From a virus, in the IMG/VR virus record IMGVR_UViG_3300045741_000217, positions 1 to 33,009 of that record: a DNA stretch of 33,009 nucleotides. One strand, written 5' to 3'. The position numbers were made by a program, and so were the translations under genes. Under the pieces are notes generated by a model that was not told the origin of the DNA, made no database searches, and worked only from the letters and a program-made list of their open reading frames with translations. Of this stretch, positions 1 to 7,450 are shown piece by piece (positions within the stretch are counted from its first letter, which is position 1; each line of letters begins with the position of its first letter).

Positions 1-779
1 ATGTCCTGCGCGGCTTCCTTGTAGCGTGACAAAGCGTCTTCATTCCAGGCCTGGGTATGTCCGACCATCCAAGGAGCCGTAGAGTATCCCCAGCTGGTTC
101 CCTTGAAGTCGCAGGTGTAAGCATTCACATCTGCGGTCTGGGCAGTATCCCAGTGAGGAGTGTTCTGCTCCCTCCAGGTCTTGTCCAAGTAGAACCAGAA
201 CATCTCAGAGACGGGCGGCCACTCGTGGGTAATGTCCCCGTATGCCCTGTTTGAGCACCAGTGAGGAGTGATGAAGGTCGCCTTGGCTCCCTTCTTCATG
301 ATCCTGTAGAGCTCGTTGAAGAACTTTGCCCTCGGCCTGGTGACAACCTTCGTCGTCTTGACTTCTTTGGTGTTCCAGTCGATCTCCACCTTGAAGTCAA
401 CATCCTTGCCGGGAATGTGCTCGAGCAAGTGAGAGGCGTGAACCTCATCTACCGAGTCGTTCTCCCAAGGCCAAGGATAGACCGTCAGATCGTGTACGAT
501 GTCGATACCAGGCGTCCCGTCCTTGTTGTACCTCTGCTCTGCATCTACGCCCAGGAAGCCTGGCTTCTTGCGTTCTCCAGAGCCGCACCCAAGGTCAAGC
601 CGGATGCCTGTTCCTAGCGTCGGGGAGACCGATGGAGGGTTTTTTAGCAGCTCCATGGCCTTCTTGATCTCCTCCATCTGGCGCTCGAGGGCGGCCATCT
701 GGACGCCGGCGGGCAGGGGAGGAGGATTGGTGTTTGACATCTGGATTCCATTGTTCGGGTACTGAGGATTGGGGTTCAT
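1..779 (-). CDS. SAM-dependent methyltransferase (partial, runs off left edge)
   Basis: Open frame from an ATG at 777-779 to the window edge without a stop, so the C-terminus is missing; 259 codons are visible. An AGGAG site sits 6 bases upstream of the ATG. The first ~50 residues are Asn/Pro-rich followed by a short helix. Then comes RLDLGCGSGERK, a class I methyltransferase motif I (glycine-rich SAM loop), with an acidic residue after the next strand (FLGVDAE) and VDEVHASHLLEHIP, the usual motif before the SAM-MT type 11 core. This is read as a small-molecule or sugar/protein methyltransferase; the substrate is unknown. It lies just downstream of a glycosyltransferase-like gene and fibre genes, so modification of surface structures is possible but inferred. 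Confidence 0.85.
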   Translation of the reverse strand, partial: MNPNPQYPNNGIQMSNTNPPPLPAGVQMAALERQMEEIKKAMELLKNPPSVSPTLGTGIRLDLGCGSGERKKPGFLGVDAEQRYNKDGTPGIDIVHDLTVYPWPWENDSVDEVHASHLLEHIPGKDVDFKVEIDWNTKEVKTTKVVTRPRAKFFNELYRIMKKGAKATFITPHWCSNRAYGDITHEWPPVSEMFWFYLDKTWREQNTPHWDTAQTADVNAYTCDFKGTSWGYSTAPWMVGHTQAWNEDALSRYKEAAQD

Positions 780-808
780 TCGCTCTCCTGAATGCTTGAC
801 GGTTCAGA

Positions 809-1534
809 CTACCAGGTGATGTCGGTTTGAAGATCATGGTGCCCAGTCGGCACGTCGCAGGCTACTGCACAGCGGTAGCCATACTTCCTTGCATCGCCCC
901 AGAAGTACAGATCCTGGGTTCCAACGCCTTCTTCTGCGCTTGCCACTGTCTTGAACCACGGCTTGCGTAGATCTGGGTCTTTGAACATCTCAGTCCGCCA
1001 AACGGCAAAGCCCATCCCAATGCCGTAGCACTCAATCAGGCCTCCGTCAGCTCTTGGTGGCTGTGGCCTATAGTTGACCATTGGGTCGTTGATGTCTCCC
1101 CAGATCTGTGGGCAACCACCCTCACCCTTGGTCCAGTATAGCCCTGAGATGGCAGCAAACTCAGGGTGCATCTCCATGTGCTTGATGAGCTTGAGCACGC
1201 CGTCTGGAGGCGGGACGTTGTCATGCTCGATGGTGACGATGTATGGGAACTTGGAGAGCTGAGGGTTGTCCAAGATCATCTGAATGGCGTTTGAGTACGC
1301 CTGGCCAACCTCTGTACCCACCATACCGATCTTGATGACGCCGTTGTTGGGGGGAAAGATGAGGTTCCACCAGCTCATCGCACACTTCATTGGAACCATC
1401 TTGGCTGCTGGAAGAAGGACGATGCAATCTTGTCTCTTCCAGCTCCCGCCTTGAATGACTCTAAGGCGGGCGTTCTCTAGATCCTGGTTGTGCCTTCCAG
1501 GGTCGTGGTCCTGCACCGTGAAAGATTCTGACAT
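809..1534 (-). CDS. Glycosyltransferase-like protein (GT-A fold suspected)
   Basis: 241 residues. The start is ATG 1534 because AAAGGAG lies just upstream; a longer frame begins at a TTG at 1558 without support. Visible features are a strand-like IVLLPAAKMVP near the N-terminus, a central YIVTIEHDNVPPPDG in which EHD resembles the DXD metal site of GT-A enzymes, then SGLYWTKG and GIGMGFAVWRTEMF, the pattern seen in phage and bacterial family-2-like glycosyltransferases, and a C-terminal GHHDLQTDI. The likely role is transfer of a sugar from a nucleotide sugar; acceptor unknown. It sits 29 bases upstream of the methyltransferase gene and is probably cotranscribed with it. The family call rests on motif shape only. 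Confidence 0.6.
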   Translation of the reverse strand: MSESFTVQDHDPGRHNQDLENARLRVIQGGSWKRQDCIVLLPAAKMVPMKCAMSWWNLIFPPNNGVIKIGMVGTEVGQAYSNAIQMILDNPQLSKFPYIVTIEHDNVPPPDGVLKLIKHMEMHPEFAAISGLYWTKGEGGCPQIWGDINDPMVNYRPQPPRADGGLIECYGIGMGFAVWRTEMFKDPDLRKPWFKTVASAEEGVGTQDLYFWGDARKYGYRCAVACDVPTGHHDLQTDITW

Positions 1535-1557
1535 GTGTTTTGATCTCCTTTGAGACA

Positions 1558-1595
1558 AGACGCCGACACACTAGCGCATGAGTGTGTGTACGTCT
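1558..1595 (-). terminator. Stem-loop between fibre-region genes and glycosyltransferase
   Basis: Nested inverted repeat: outer arms AGACG/CGTCT and inner arms ACACACT/AGTGTGT around an 8-base loop. On the minus strand it is followed by TGTCTCAA, only a weak U-tract, and it lies directly before the glycosyltransferase ribosome binding site. It could be a weak terminator or an mRNA processing/stability element. Confidence 0.4.
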
Positions 1596-1616
1596 ACTGT
1601 CTAAAAGAGAAGTCCC

Positions 1617-1856
1617 TTAAGGTGCCTGATTTGCGTGGTCTGGGCACAAACAATACATGGGAACCGTAAATGTGTTTGGAACCACCTTCCAGCCAGTCGG
1701 AAGGTAGAAAGTTTCCAAGTGCCAAATGCCATCCTTTGGGGGAGGATTTAGGGCTAGGTCTGGGGTGCCGTTGACATCCTTCAAACGAACTTGAAGTGCT
1801 ACGTTTGCCCCGCAGTTGTCTGCATAGCACCAGCACTGAACTTGAACGGTTACCAT
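1617..1856 (-). CDS. Small Cys-containing protein of unknown function
   Basis: 79 residues, starting at ATG 1856 with AGGTGGG upstream, 8 bases after the stop of the preceding fibre-like gene. It contains five cysteines (CWC and DNC near the N-terminus, YCLC near the C-terminus) and several short beta-prone stretches (VALQVRLKDV, HLETFYLP). It looks like a small beta domain. No family recognised. Its place directly after a fibre-like gene suggests a virion accessory or fibre-tip protein, by position only. Confidence 0.6.
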   Translation of the reverse strand: MVTVQVQCWCYADNCGANVALQVRLKDVNGTPDLALNPPPKDGIWHLETFYLPTGWKVVPNTFTVPMYCLCPDHANQAP

Positions 1857-1864
1857 TGGCCCAC

Positions 1865-2779
1865 CTAGACTGTGTAGTTGCGGAGGTCAAACCAAACGTT
1901 TGCAGCACCACCCTGAGTGCTGGCACCAGTAATGGCGTTGTTCTGGATTGTGGCTGCCGTACCACCAGAACCAAACAATCCCAAGAAGTCATCCTGCTGG
2001 CCAGTGGCATTTGACGCCACGTTCCAACCCATGATCGCCATCCAGGCAGTTGCTGCTGGCATAACGCCAACAGAAACGGTCTGGCCGAGGTTCGTCCAAG
2101 AAGCTACTGCACCAGATGAGTATGTGGCGGTCGACATGTGAAGAGCAAAGTAGTAACGGTTTGGAACGAAGATCGTAGTCGTCGCCAACGGAATATTCAT
2201 GTCATGGATGGAAGCGTAAGACGAAGAGCTGTTGCTCTGGTAGAAGCCGGTGTACGAGGCGGAACCAGAGTTGAACGAGCTCAGCGTGCTGCCGTTTCTC
2301 GTGTAGAACACAACCGACAACGAGATTACTTTGCCAGCCGATGAAGTATTGGCAGCGGTACCAACGGCAATCGAGATAGGAATACCGATGGCAGAAGCTG
2401 CCAATGGGACGTTGACCAGTAGGTTTTGAATCGACGCCTGCGTGTTGTTTTGAGCGCCGGCAGGTGTAGTGAGTCCTGGACCGGCATACGATCTCGAGAC
2501 AGTTGTCCCGTACCCGTTGAAGCTGATGGTGCTGCCGTTTCCACTCAGGGTGATGTTGTTGCCGCCGTGGAACTGAATGTCCGTTCCAGCCACCTGGCTG
2601 GTATTGGACGTGTTACCACCCATGTTGTAGACGATCTGGTGGTTCGCGTTCCAGTCTGCCTGTCCGCGAACTAGATCTGTTGCGTTGATAGTAGTGGTAG
2701 ATCCCTGCGAGTTGAATACAGTAACTGCCCCAGCACCCCAGTCAGCTGCCGTAATCGACTTTGCATGTGTTACTGGCAC
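1865..2779 (-). CDS. Fibre/adhesin-like virion protein
   Basis: 304 residues. The start is GTG 2779, preceded by a perfect AGGAGG five bases upstream. Composition is Ser/Thr/Asn/Gly/Ala-rich and almost free of Lys, typical of beta-rich extracellular phage fibres. The N-terminal part includes NNITLSGNGSTISFNGYG, a pattern common in phage tail-fibre-like proteins; the rest resembles a beta-sandwich receptor-binding domain (repeated short strands such as YYFALHMSTATY). No chaperone or collagen-like repeat is seen. A strong terminator lies just upstream, so this gene must depend on read-through or a promoter in the short gap. Likely a structural appendage; host receptor unknown. Confidence 0.7.
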   Translation of the reverse strand: MPVTHAKSITAADWGAGAVTVFNSQGSTTTINATDLVRGQADWNANHQIVYNMGGNTSNTSQVAGTDIQFHGGNNITLSGNGSTISFNGYGTTVSRSYAGPGLTTPAGAQNNTQASIQNLLVNVPLAASAIGIPISIAVGTAANTSSAGKVISLSVVFYTRNGSTLSSFNSGSASYTGFYQSNSSSSYASIHDMNIPLATTTIFVPNRYYFALHMSTATYSSGAVASWTNLGQTVSVGVMPAATAWMAIMGWNVASNATGQQDDFLGLFGSGGTAATIQNNAITGASTQGGAANVWFDLRNYTV

Positions 2780-2790
2780 GAGGGCCTCCT

Positions 2791-2833
2791 AGAAGAAAGG
2801 CGGGGTCGAGGCTTGAAGGCCCCGACACCCGCC
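2791..2833 (-). terminator. Intrinsic terminator after the 190-residue fibre-like gene
   Basis: On the minus strand, arms GGCGGG/CCCGCC continue inward as GTCGGGG/CCTCGAC (one bulged base, one G-T pair) around a small loop, followed directly by TTTCTTCT. This is a classic GC-rich hairpin plus U-rich tract. It lies between the stop at 2858 and the GTG start at 2779. Confidence 0.75.
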
Positions 2834-2857
2834 TGAGCCACCCGCAGCTTACTACAA

Positions 2858-3430
2858 CTACGCCATCGACAGGGTAAGCGTGACGTTCAGAGTGTCGGCG
2901 CTCTGTACCTGACGAGATCCGGCGTTGAAGTTACCTGCCGAGTAGATGATGCCAGCGGTTCCTGCGGTCGCAGATGCAGTCGAACCGACCGAGTTACCAG
3001 CCACCAACAGACCCGACACAGTGTACGTGCTGGTCGTGAAACCAAACGACGCAGTAGTGGTGTACACGTTGGTGTTGAATGTCGAGATGGTGATCGACTG
3101 CCGGTTCGCGCCGTAACCACCAACCTCGGAGGCGGTGATGCCGGTCAATCCAGAAAGGATGGACGCGGTGGCGTTTGTATAGCTGTGGAGGCCGAGATAC
3201 CAGACGCTCATCGAGGCATTTGTCTGCTGCCCGAAGTAGCGGTTCATGATATCGACCTTGCCCTGGAACTGAACCGCATTCTGCCAACGGTCAGTCCACT
3301 TGGTCCCGTCTGGGCCGACACATTCAACGTCAGCTAGCCATGCCGGGGCACCAACGACGTTGCCGTTATCGTGCGCGGCCATCGTCATCCCTGCGCCGAT
3401 CTTGTCACCTGGGAGAACCTTGTCGCTCAT
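2858..3430 (-). CDS. Beta-rich virion protein (fibre or head-decoration type)
   Basis: 190 residues, ATG start, with GGAGGC upstream. It begins with a short charged segment, then VWYLGLHSYTN and a long Thr/Ser/Gly-rich beta domain ending in QVQSADTLNVTLTLS. This layout (VWYLGL near residue 75, closing with a 'DTLNVTLTL' strand) resembles a recurring group of phage beta-sandwich appendage/decoration proteins known only as structural or hypothetical. It is the last gene before a strong terminator. No catalytic motif seen. The structural role is inferred from composition and neighbours. Confidence 0.65.
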   Translation of the reverse strand: MSDKVLPGDKIGAGMTMAAHDNGNVVGAPAWLADVECVGPDGTKWTDRWQNAVQFQGKVDIMNRYFGQQTNASMSVWYLGLHSYTNATASILSGLTGITASEVGGYGANRQSITISTFNTNVYTTTASFGFTTSTYTVSGLLVAGNSVGSTASATAGTAGIIYSAGNFNAGSRQVQSADTLNVTLTLSMA

Positions 3431-3446
3431 TGTTGCCTCCGAAGAT

Positions 3447-3463
3447 AGTGGCAGCGTGCCACT
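3447..3463 (-). other. Short perfect hairpin upstream of the fibre-like gene
   Basis: AGTGGCA and TGCCACT form a 7-bp perfect stem with a GCG loop in the gap between the stop at 3529 and the start at 3430. No U-tract follows in the minus direction. It may affect translation or RNA stability. Confidence 0.3.
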
Positions 3464-3528
3464 GGGTTTGTCGGGTGGGAACTACTTTGCAAGAAGATGC
3501 ATGGAGAAATCATTTGCGGGCTCAAACA

Positions 3529-4014
3529 CTACGGCTTCAGCTTCAAAACTCGTTCTACAGTCGAGAGACGCTCTTCAAGATTGAGAGATGTGAGCTTCTC
3601 TAGACCTGTCTTGATCTGCTCCACACCTTCTCGCAACTTCTGGAATTCGAGGTATTGCTTGTCATACGAAGAAGCATTCCCATCGAAGACCATCACCATC
3701 CGATTCATCTCTGCACGAAGAGGCTCTAGCGCACCCATCAACAATGTCTTATATGTCTCTTGTTGAGCAGCTATGACTACCTGTCTCTCTCTTACTTCTA
3801 CCCTCTCATGCTCTGTAAATCGTCTGGCCAAAGACCATTCTACAAACACTAAGACAAGAAGGGACATTGCAATTAGAACCAAGACATCTTTATGCCCTTC
3901 TCCATCCCAAATAGCCGTGCCGAATATAGCCAGACTTACAAACGCTCCATAGAGGACCACGGGACCCCCCATCATGGCTAGCTTGAGAAAAGAGCTCGTC
4001 ACTTTGGTCAGCAT
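3529..4014 (-). CDS. Two-helix membrane protein with coiled-coil tail
   Basis: 161 residues, ATG start, 3 bases after the preceding stop, with its GGTAGGGG site overlapping that stop. Two hydrophobic segments lie at about residues 12-34 and 42-60 (GGPVVLYGAFVSLAIFGTAIW; VLVLIAMSLLVLVFVEW), followed by a charged alpha-helical region through to the end (ARRFTEHERVEVRERQ; LREGVEQIKTGLEKL) likely to be coiled coil. Paired with the next upstream gene, which is also a membrane anchor plus coiled coil. Possible roles are holin, inner spanin or membrane-anchored complex. No endolysin is adjacent, so a lysis role is not established. Confidence 0.6.
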   Translation of the reverse strand: MLTKVTSSFLKLAMMGGPVVLYGAFVSLAIFGTAIWDGEGHKDVLVLIAMSLLVLVFVEWSLARRFTEHERVEVRERQVVIAAQQETYKTLLMGALEPLRAEMNRMVMVFDGNASSYDKQYLEFQKLREGVEQIKTGLEKLTSLNLEERLSTVERVLKLKP

Positions 4015-4017
4015 CCC

Positions 4018-4446
4018 CTACCTCTTGGAGAGCTTTGCCCTGGCTATCTCTAGAGTTCTCTTTTCCAATTTGAGATCGTCCTGTGCCTTGTGAAGATCTT
4101 CGAGTCCTTCTTGTGCAACTTTTGCAATTGCCTTGTTGGAAGCCGCTAGCTCTTTCAGAGCATCTACCAACTCTCTGTGCTGTGAGGAGAGCTGAACTCT
4201 GTACGCATCACTTTGCTTTTGAGCAGCGTCTCGCTCGGCTTCCATCTGACGCTCTCCCATGTTCATCAGCTTCCAGGACATGGTCATAAAGCCACCCTGG
4301 AGAAGCACGCCGATGACTAGGGCCCACCAACCCTTCTGCTTTACGTAATCAGAGTACCGACGTCCCGGTCCTCGAGGAGACACCTTCTTCGCACCTTCTG
4401 GAGGTGTCTCCTGTGGATCGTCTTGGCGGCGATGCTCATGAGACAT
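4018..4446 (-). CDS. Single-pass membrane protein with coiled-coil domain
   Basis: 142 residues, ATG start; AAGGAG lies 10 bases upstream. The N-terminal ~37 residues are basic and hydrophilic, followed by one transmembrane segment (GWWALVIGVLLQGGFMTMSW, about 39-58) and then ~85 residues of heptad-like Glu/Lys/Ala-rich helix. Basic N-terminus plus one membrane span plus long coiled coil is an inner-spanin-like topology, but no outer-spanin lipoprotein is seen nearby. The gene is separated by 3 bases from the two-TM gene downstream, so the products may interact. Function unknown. Confidence 0.6.
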   Translation of the reverse strand: MSHEHRRQDDPQETPPEGAKKVSPRGPGRRYSDYVKQKGWWALVIGVLLQGGFMTMSWKLMNMGERQMEAERDAAQKQSDAYRVQLSSQHRELVDALKELAASNKAIAKVAQEGLEDLHKAQDDLKLEKRTLEIARAKLSKR

Positions 4447-4500
4447 GATTGGTGGGCTCCTTGACGGAGTATCCGACTAGAGTAGATGAGCGGGAAGGAT

Positions 4501-4782
4501 CTACTTCTTTGATGTGCGCTTCTCTGCCGGAGGTTGGGTAGCAGGATCTACTACGACTTGGGGTAATGTCTGTTCCTGCACTGCTGGCTTTGGAGCGTTT
4601 GCCACCTGTTGCTGCAATACAAACCAGAGTGGTAGGGAGTCACCAAAGTACAGGACCTTGTTTGCCTGTAGCTTCAGATCTCGATTGGGAATGAAGTCCA
4701 TATCGAATTCAAGACCATTACCCGGAAGTAGCATCTTGCCCCTGTACTCAAGGGGAGTATTCGTCGTGTTCCAGACCATCAT
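4501..4782 (-). CDS. Small virion-region protein of unknown function
   Basis: 93 residues, ATG start overlapping the previous stop (ATGA). Contains a compact N-terminal half (NTTNTPLEYRGKMLLPGNGL) and a Pro/Gln/Lys-rich tail (VDPATQPPAEKRTSKK) that looks disordered. It is translationally coupled to the 158-residue protein upstream, which has a similar architecture: small folded head, then a disordered tail. No family recognised. Position after the capsid gene suggests a head-completion or virion accessory role, by context only. Confidence 0.55.
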   Translation of the reverse strand: MMVWNTTNTPLEYRGKMLLPGNGLEFDMDFIPNRDLKLQANKVLYFGDSLPLWFVLQQQVANAPKPAVQEQTLPQVVVDPATQPPAEKRTSKK

Positions 4783-5255
4783 GACTGGCGTCCCTTCCGC
4801 TTTCTGGTTGGGGTTGGTACTGATAGTTCAGGGGCTGTTGCACTTGGCTGAGTTCCTCCCGGATCTTGAGAAGCTTCCTGAGGGAGGTGTTCAGCTTCTC
4901 TGCTGCTGTCTCCACTAGAGCTGTCAGGAGCAGATTCAGCAAGAGGCCGCTCACTTGCCTGAATGACCACGACTGGGGAGGGCTTTGTTTCGATTTCACT
5001 GCCTTGCTCCACCGTTTGGTCAGTCTCTGGAGGAGGATCTTCTAGCTTCTCGACCTTGATTGCCTGGGCCTTGATGAGGCGCTCAATGGTCACTTTCGAC
5101 AACAGGTACTGATCTTCTGACAACTGAACTACGCTACCACGCCGAAGTGTGTGACCGGCTACAACGGGGGCCTCGGAGAAGTATGGGTGGGTTCTCTGCA
5201 CTGTAGTCAGCTGCTGAGTTCCAGCGTCCAGCGCAGACTTGACGATGTACTTCAT
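4779..5255 (-). CDS. Small folded domain with long acidic/proline-rich tail, unknown
   Basis: 158 residues, ATG start with AAGGAG five bases upstream. Residues 1-70 look folded (MKYIVKSALDAGTQQL; SVVQLSEDQYLLSKVTIERLIKAQAIKVEKL), resembling a small beta domain ending in a helix. Residues 70-158 are Glu/Ser/Pro-rich and end in a basic stretch (TRKRKGRQS), likely disordered. The first gene after the major capsid terminator. It could be a head-tail connector or decoration factor, but nothing in the sequence proves this. Confidence 0.55.
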   Translation of the reverse strand: MKYIVKSALDAGTQQLTTVQRTHPYFSEAPVVAGHTLRRGSVVQLSEDQYLLSKVTIERLIKAQAIKVEKLEDPPPETDQTVEQGSEIETKPSPVVVIQASERPLAESAPDSSSGDSSREAEHLPQEASQDPGGTQPSATAPELSVPTPTRKRKGRQS

Positions 5256-5267
5256 TGTAGCTCCTTG

Positions 5268-5302
5268 AAAGAGAAAAGGGCGGCGGGTATGCGCCGCCGC
5301 CC
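5268..5302 (-). terminator. Strong intrinsic terminator after the major capsid gene
   Basis: On the minus strand GGGCGGCGG and CCGCCGCCC form a 9-bp GC-only stem around CGCATAC, followed by TTTTCTCTTT. It sits 30 bases past the capsid stop, a common arrangement for a very highly transcribed gene. Confidence 0.85.
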
Positions 5303-5331
5303 TTCACTCTATCCTATTCGGAGATCCAGTT

Positions 5332-6468
5332 CTAGAACTGGACCACCGACGGAGTGAACGTGCCGGCGTCAGCCAGGTTGTTCACTGGTGCGAAGAGCGG
5401 GTCGGTCTCATCCAGTGGCAGCGCTGCTGCGTAGCCAGTGTCGGTAGCGGTTGGAGTTACTGATCCACCGTAGGTCTCCAGCTTGACCACCGAGGCCACG
5501 TTTCCGAGGCCGATTGCAATGTCCTCCCATGACTGCCAGGTGATGAGGTTTGCAATCTTGTCGATGTAGAACTTGGTCTGGTTCAGAACGTAGAACCGGC
5601 CCAAGAACTCTGGAGCAGTGAAGCAGTAGATGTTGCCCTCGCGGAGGATCTCGGTCTTGATCGTCCTGATGATCTTCAGACCGACCACTGTCGAGGCCTT
5701 CCAGCCTTCCACCGAGGTCTCGCCGGCGATCGTCATGCCGACGTCCTGGATGGTCCATGCCGAGATGTCATCATAGTCCGGCTCTGTGATGAGCATCCGC
5801 TCTGCACGCAGGTGCTTGCGGTGCAGAAGCTTCTTCAGCTTGATGAAGTCCGGCTTCAACACAGGGTGGACGGTGAAGTCGATTGCGCCAGCAGTAACCG
5901 CACCCTCACCCTTGATGACCGACGCTACCACCACGGTGCCGCCCACGCCGATGAAGGTCTGGGCATTCAGCTTCGCAGCCGAGTTGGCATTTGCAGCCAA
6001 CTGAGCAGCCTGGACAGCGGCCTCGACGAAGATCAAGAACTGACGATCCTCGACTGCCTGGATGTCCTTCACCGAGTTCTCTTCGATGATCTTGGTGATT
6101 GGCATCTCGTAGGCCAAGAGCTCCTGCTCCGTCTTCTCGAACTTCTCCGAGGAGATGGTGAAGAAGGGGATCTCGTAACGAGGGCCACGGACGAACCGGG
6201 CGCGGGGCTGACCACGGAAGGTCATGCTCATCGCCTTCGAGTTTGGCTCGATGTCGACGATCTTGACCAAGGTGTCGTGGTTCAACGACCGCTGGCACTC
6301 TGTCCTCTGCACTGGCTGAGGCGGAATGACCTTGCGTGCGAAGCTCACCTCACGGAGGCGGTCCCTGATGTACGCGCCACCGAATTCGGCGATCTTCGTC
6401 TGCCCTTCCTGCGTAGCGACCTTCTCGAAGAAGAGGTCGTTGACCTGACGTGCGTTCTGGGTGTCCAT
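5332..6468 (-). CDS. Major capsid protein (HK97-fold type, probable)
   Basis: 378 residues, ATG start with CAGGAG upstream. The length, a position a few genes downstream of the prohead protease, a likely decoration gene just before it and a strong terminator just after it all fit a major capsid protein. Sequence features consistent with the HK97 fold: an N-terminal helix (DLFFEKVATQEGQ), an E-loop-like region (SLNHDTLVKIVDIEP), the long spine-helix region (EDRQFLIFVEAAVQAAQLAAN, about 135-155) and a beta/P-domain ending YVLNQTKFYID. Codon use is more C/G-ending than in its neighbours, as expected for an abundant product. No large cleavable delta domain is obvious; the only K-x-A-[TSA] site near the N-terminus is EKVAT at about 15-19. 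Confidence 0.85.
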   Translation of the reverse strand: MDTQNARQVNDLFFEKVATQEGQTKIAEFGGAYIRDRLREVSFARKVIPPQPVQRTECQRSLNHDTLVKIVDIEPNSKAMSMTFRGQPRARFVRGPRYEIPFFTISSEKFEKTEQELLAYEMPITKIIEENSVKDIQAVEDRQFLIFVEAAVQAAQLAANANSAAKLNAQTFIGVGGTVVVASVIKGEGAVTAGAIDFTVHPVLKPDFIKLKKLLHRKHLRAERMLITEPDYDDISAWTIQDVGMTIAGETSVEGWKASTVVGLKIIRTIKTEILREGNIYCFTAPEFLGRFYVLNQTKFYIDKIANLITWQSWEDIAIGLGNVASVVKLETYGGSVTPTATDTGYAAALPLDETDPLFAPVNNLADAGTFTPSVVQF

Positions 6469-6501
6469 CTTTTTCTCCTGATTCTTGTTAGTGGGTTACG
6501 C

Positions 6502-6966
6502 TTAGAACCAGGCGCACCCGTAGTGGACGAACCTGACCTTGGTCGCTGAGACAATCTTCGTCACGAAACCCACAACCATCTTGCTGGTCGCAGCCCTCTT
6601 CTTCAGGCCACGACGGTTCTGAGCGTTGAAGGTGATTGTCTGCACGGTCAGCGGGTCACCAAGAGCTAGGGGACCAGTCTGGTCGATGACTGCCGTCTCC
6701 GCCTCGTACATTCCGAGGTAGAGCACGTTGACCTTGCCAAGGCCCTGCACGTCATAACGACCCTGCTCGGTGTGGACAACGTGCGAGGGAACTGCGGCCT
6801 CGCCTGTTCCACGGATCAGTGAGTAGCTCGAGTCAAGCTCGAGCCACTCACCGTCGACCAGGGGGTTGGAGTTGAGTGGGTTGAGGATTGTGGGATCGGT
6901 GACCGGAAAGTCATACCGAGTCAGCGTCTGGAGCTCGCTGATGAGAGTGAAGTTAGGGGCTGCCAT
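6502..6966 (-). CDS. Probable capsid decoration/stabilisation protein
   Basis: 154 residues, ATG start with AAGGAG upstream. It has a beta-rich composition with many short strands (EWLELDSSYSLIRG, VNVLYLGMYEAET, GDPLTVQTITF, KMVVGFVTKIVSATKVRFVHYG) and no transmembrane segment. A small beta-rich protein encoded immediately before the major capsid gene, with similar C/G-ending codons, is the usual position and size for a head decoration or cement protein. No sequence family recognised, so the role is inferred from context. Confidence 0.6.
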   Translation of the reverse strand: MAAPNFTLISELQTLTRYDFPVTDPTILNPLNSNPLVDGEWLELDSSYSLIRGTGEAAVPSHVVHTEQGRYDVQGLGKVNVLYLGMYEAETAVIDQTGPLALGDPLTVQTITFNAQNRRGLKKRAATSKMVVGFVTKIVSATKVRFVHYGCAWF

Positions 6967-7026
6967 CTTGGTTCTCCTTCAAGGGGTTTATGAGACGTTG
7001 GTGACCGTGTTGCGCGAGGAGGTTTC

Positions 7027-7401
7027 CTATTCAATCAGACCCGACACGAAATTCGCCTCGGCTGCCTTGCCGTCGATGTCACCATCAGTTGGGACCTGCC
7101 CACCGTTGGAGTCATCGTCGACTGACGCAACCTTGATCTGAGGAGCGCCCATCTTTACCGCTTCCTCCACTACGGCCAGGTCACGGTCACCCGTCAGCAA
7201 GCTCGCAACCTTCTCCTGGAAAGAGGTGTCGGGCTGGTAGCCCTTCTCTTCCATCAGGTTGGCGATCTGCTCGGCCCGCACCTTACGCTCGTAGCTGGCG
7301 ACCTTCGTCCGCAGCTCAGCGTTCTCCTTCGACAGCGCACGGATATTCACCGCTGCGGTCTTCATGAGCTGCTGAGCCTGCGTGGCGCTGATCTTGTCCA
7401 T
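7027..7401 (-). CDS. Coiled-coil head-region protein, scaffold candidate
   Basis: 124 residues, ATG start. Helical heptads run from about residue 5 to 55 (ALSKENAELRTKVASYERKVRAEQIANLMEEKGY), followed by an acidic tail rich in Asp/Gly/Asn. It contains four K-x-A motifs (MKTAA, TKVAS, EKVAS, IKVAS), the same short motif that recurs across neighbouring head genes. Small helical, charged proteins just upstream of the capsid gene are often scaffold or core proteins removed by the prohead protease. That role is inference. Confidence 0.55.
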   Translation of the reverse strand: MDKISATQAQQLMKTAAVNIRALSKENAELRTKVASYERKVRAEQIANLMEEKGYQPDTSFQEKVASLLTGDRDLAVVEEAVKMGAPQIKVASVDDDSNGGQVPTDGDIDGKAAEANFVSGLIE

Positions 7402-7450
7402 GTGCTTCTCCTCGTTCTCGTTGATGAGTTAGGTTTGTGGAAGACGAGGT

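Noticed and set aside
1594-2070. Minus-strand open frame of 158 residues spanning two small genes
   Set aside because: It overlaps the ends of the fibre-like gene and the 79-residue gene in another frame. Both of those have good start sites and this one does not.
3529-4446. Assignment of a holin/spanin lysis cassette
   Set aside because: No endolysin or outer-spanin lipoprotein is adjacent, so only the membrane/coiled-coil description is kept.
5812-6549. Plus-strand open frame of 245 residues opposite the capsid gene
   Set aside because: Antisense shadow; no ribosome binding site and composition mirrors the capsid codons.
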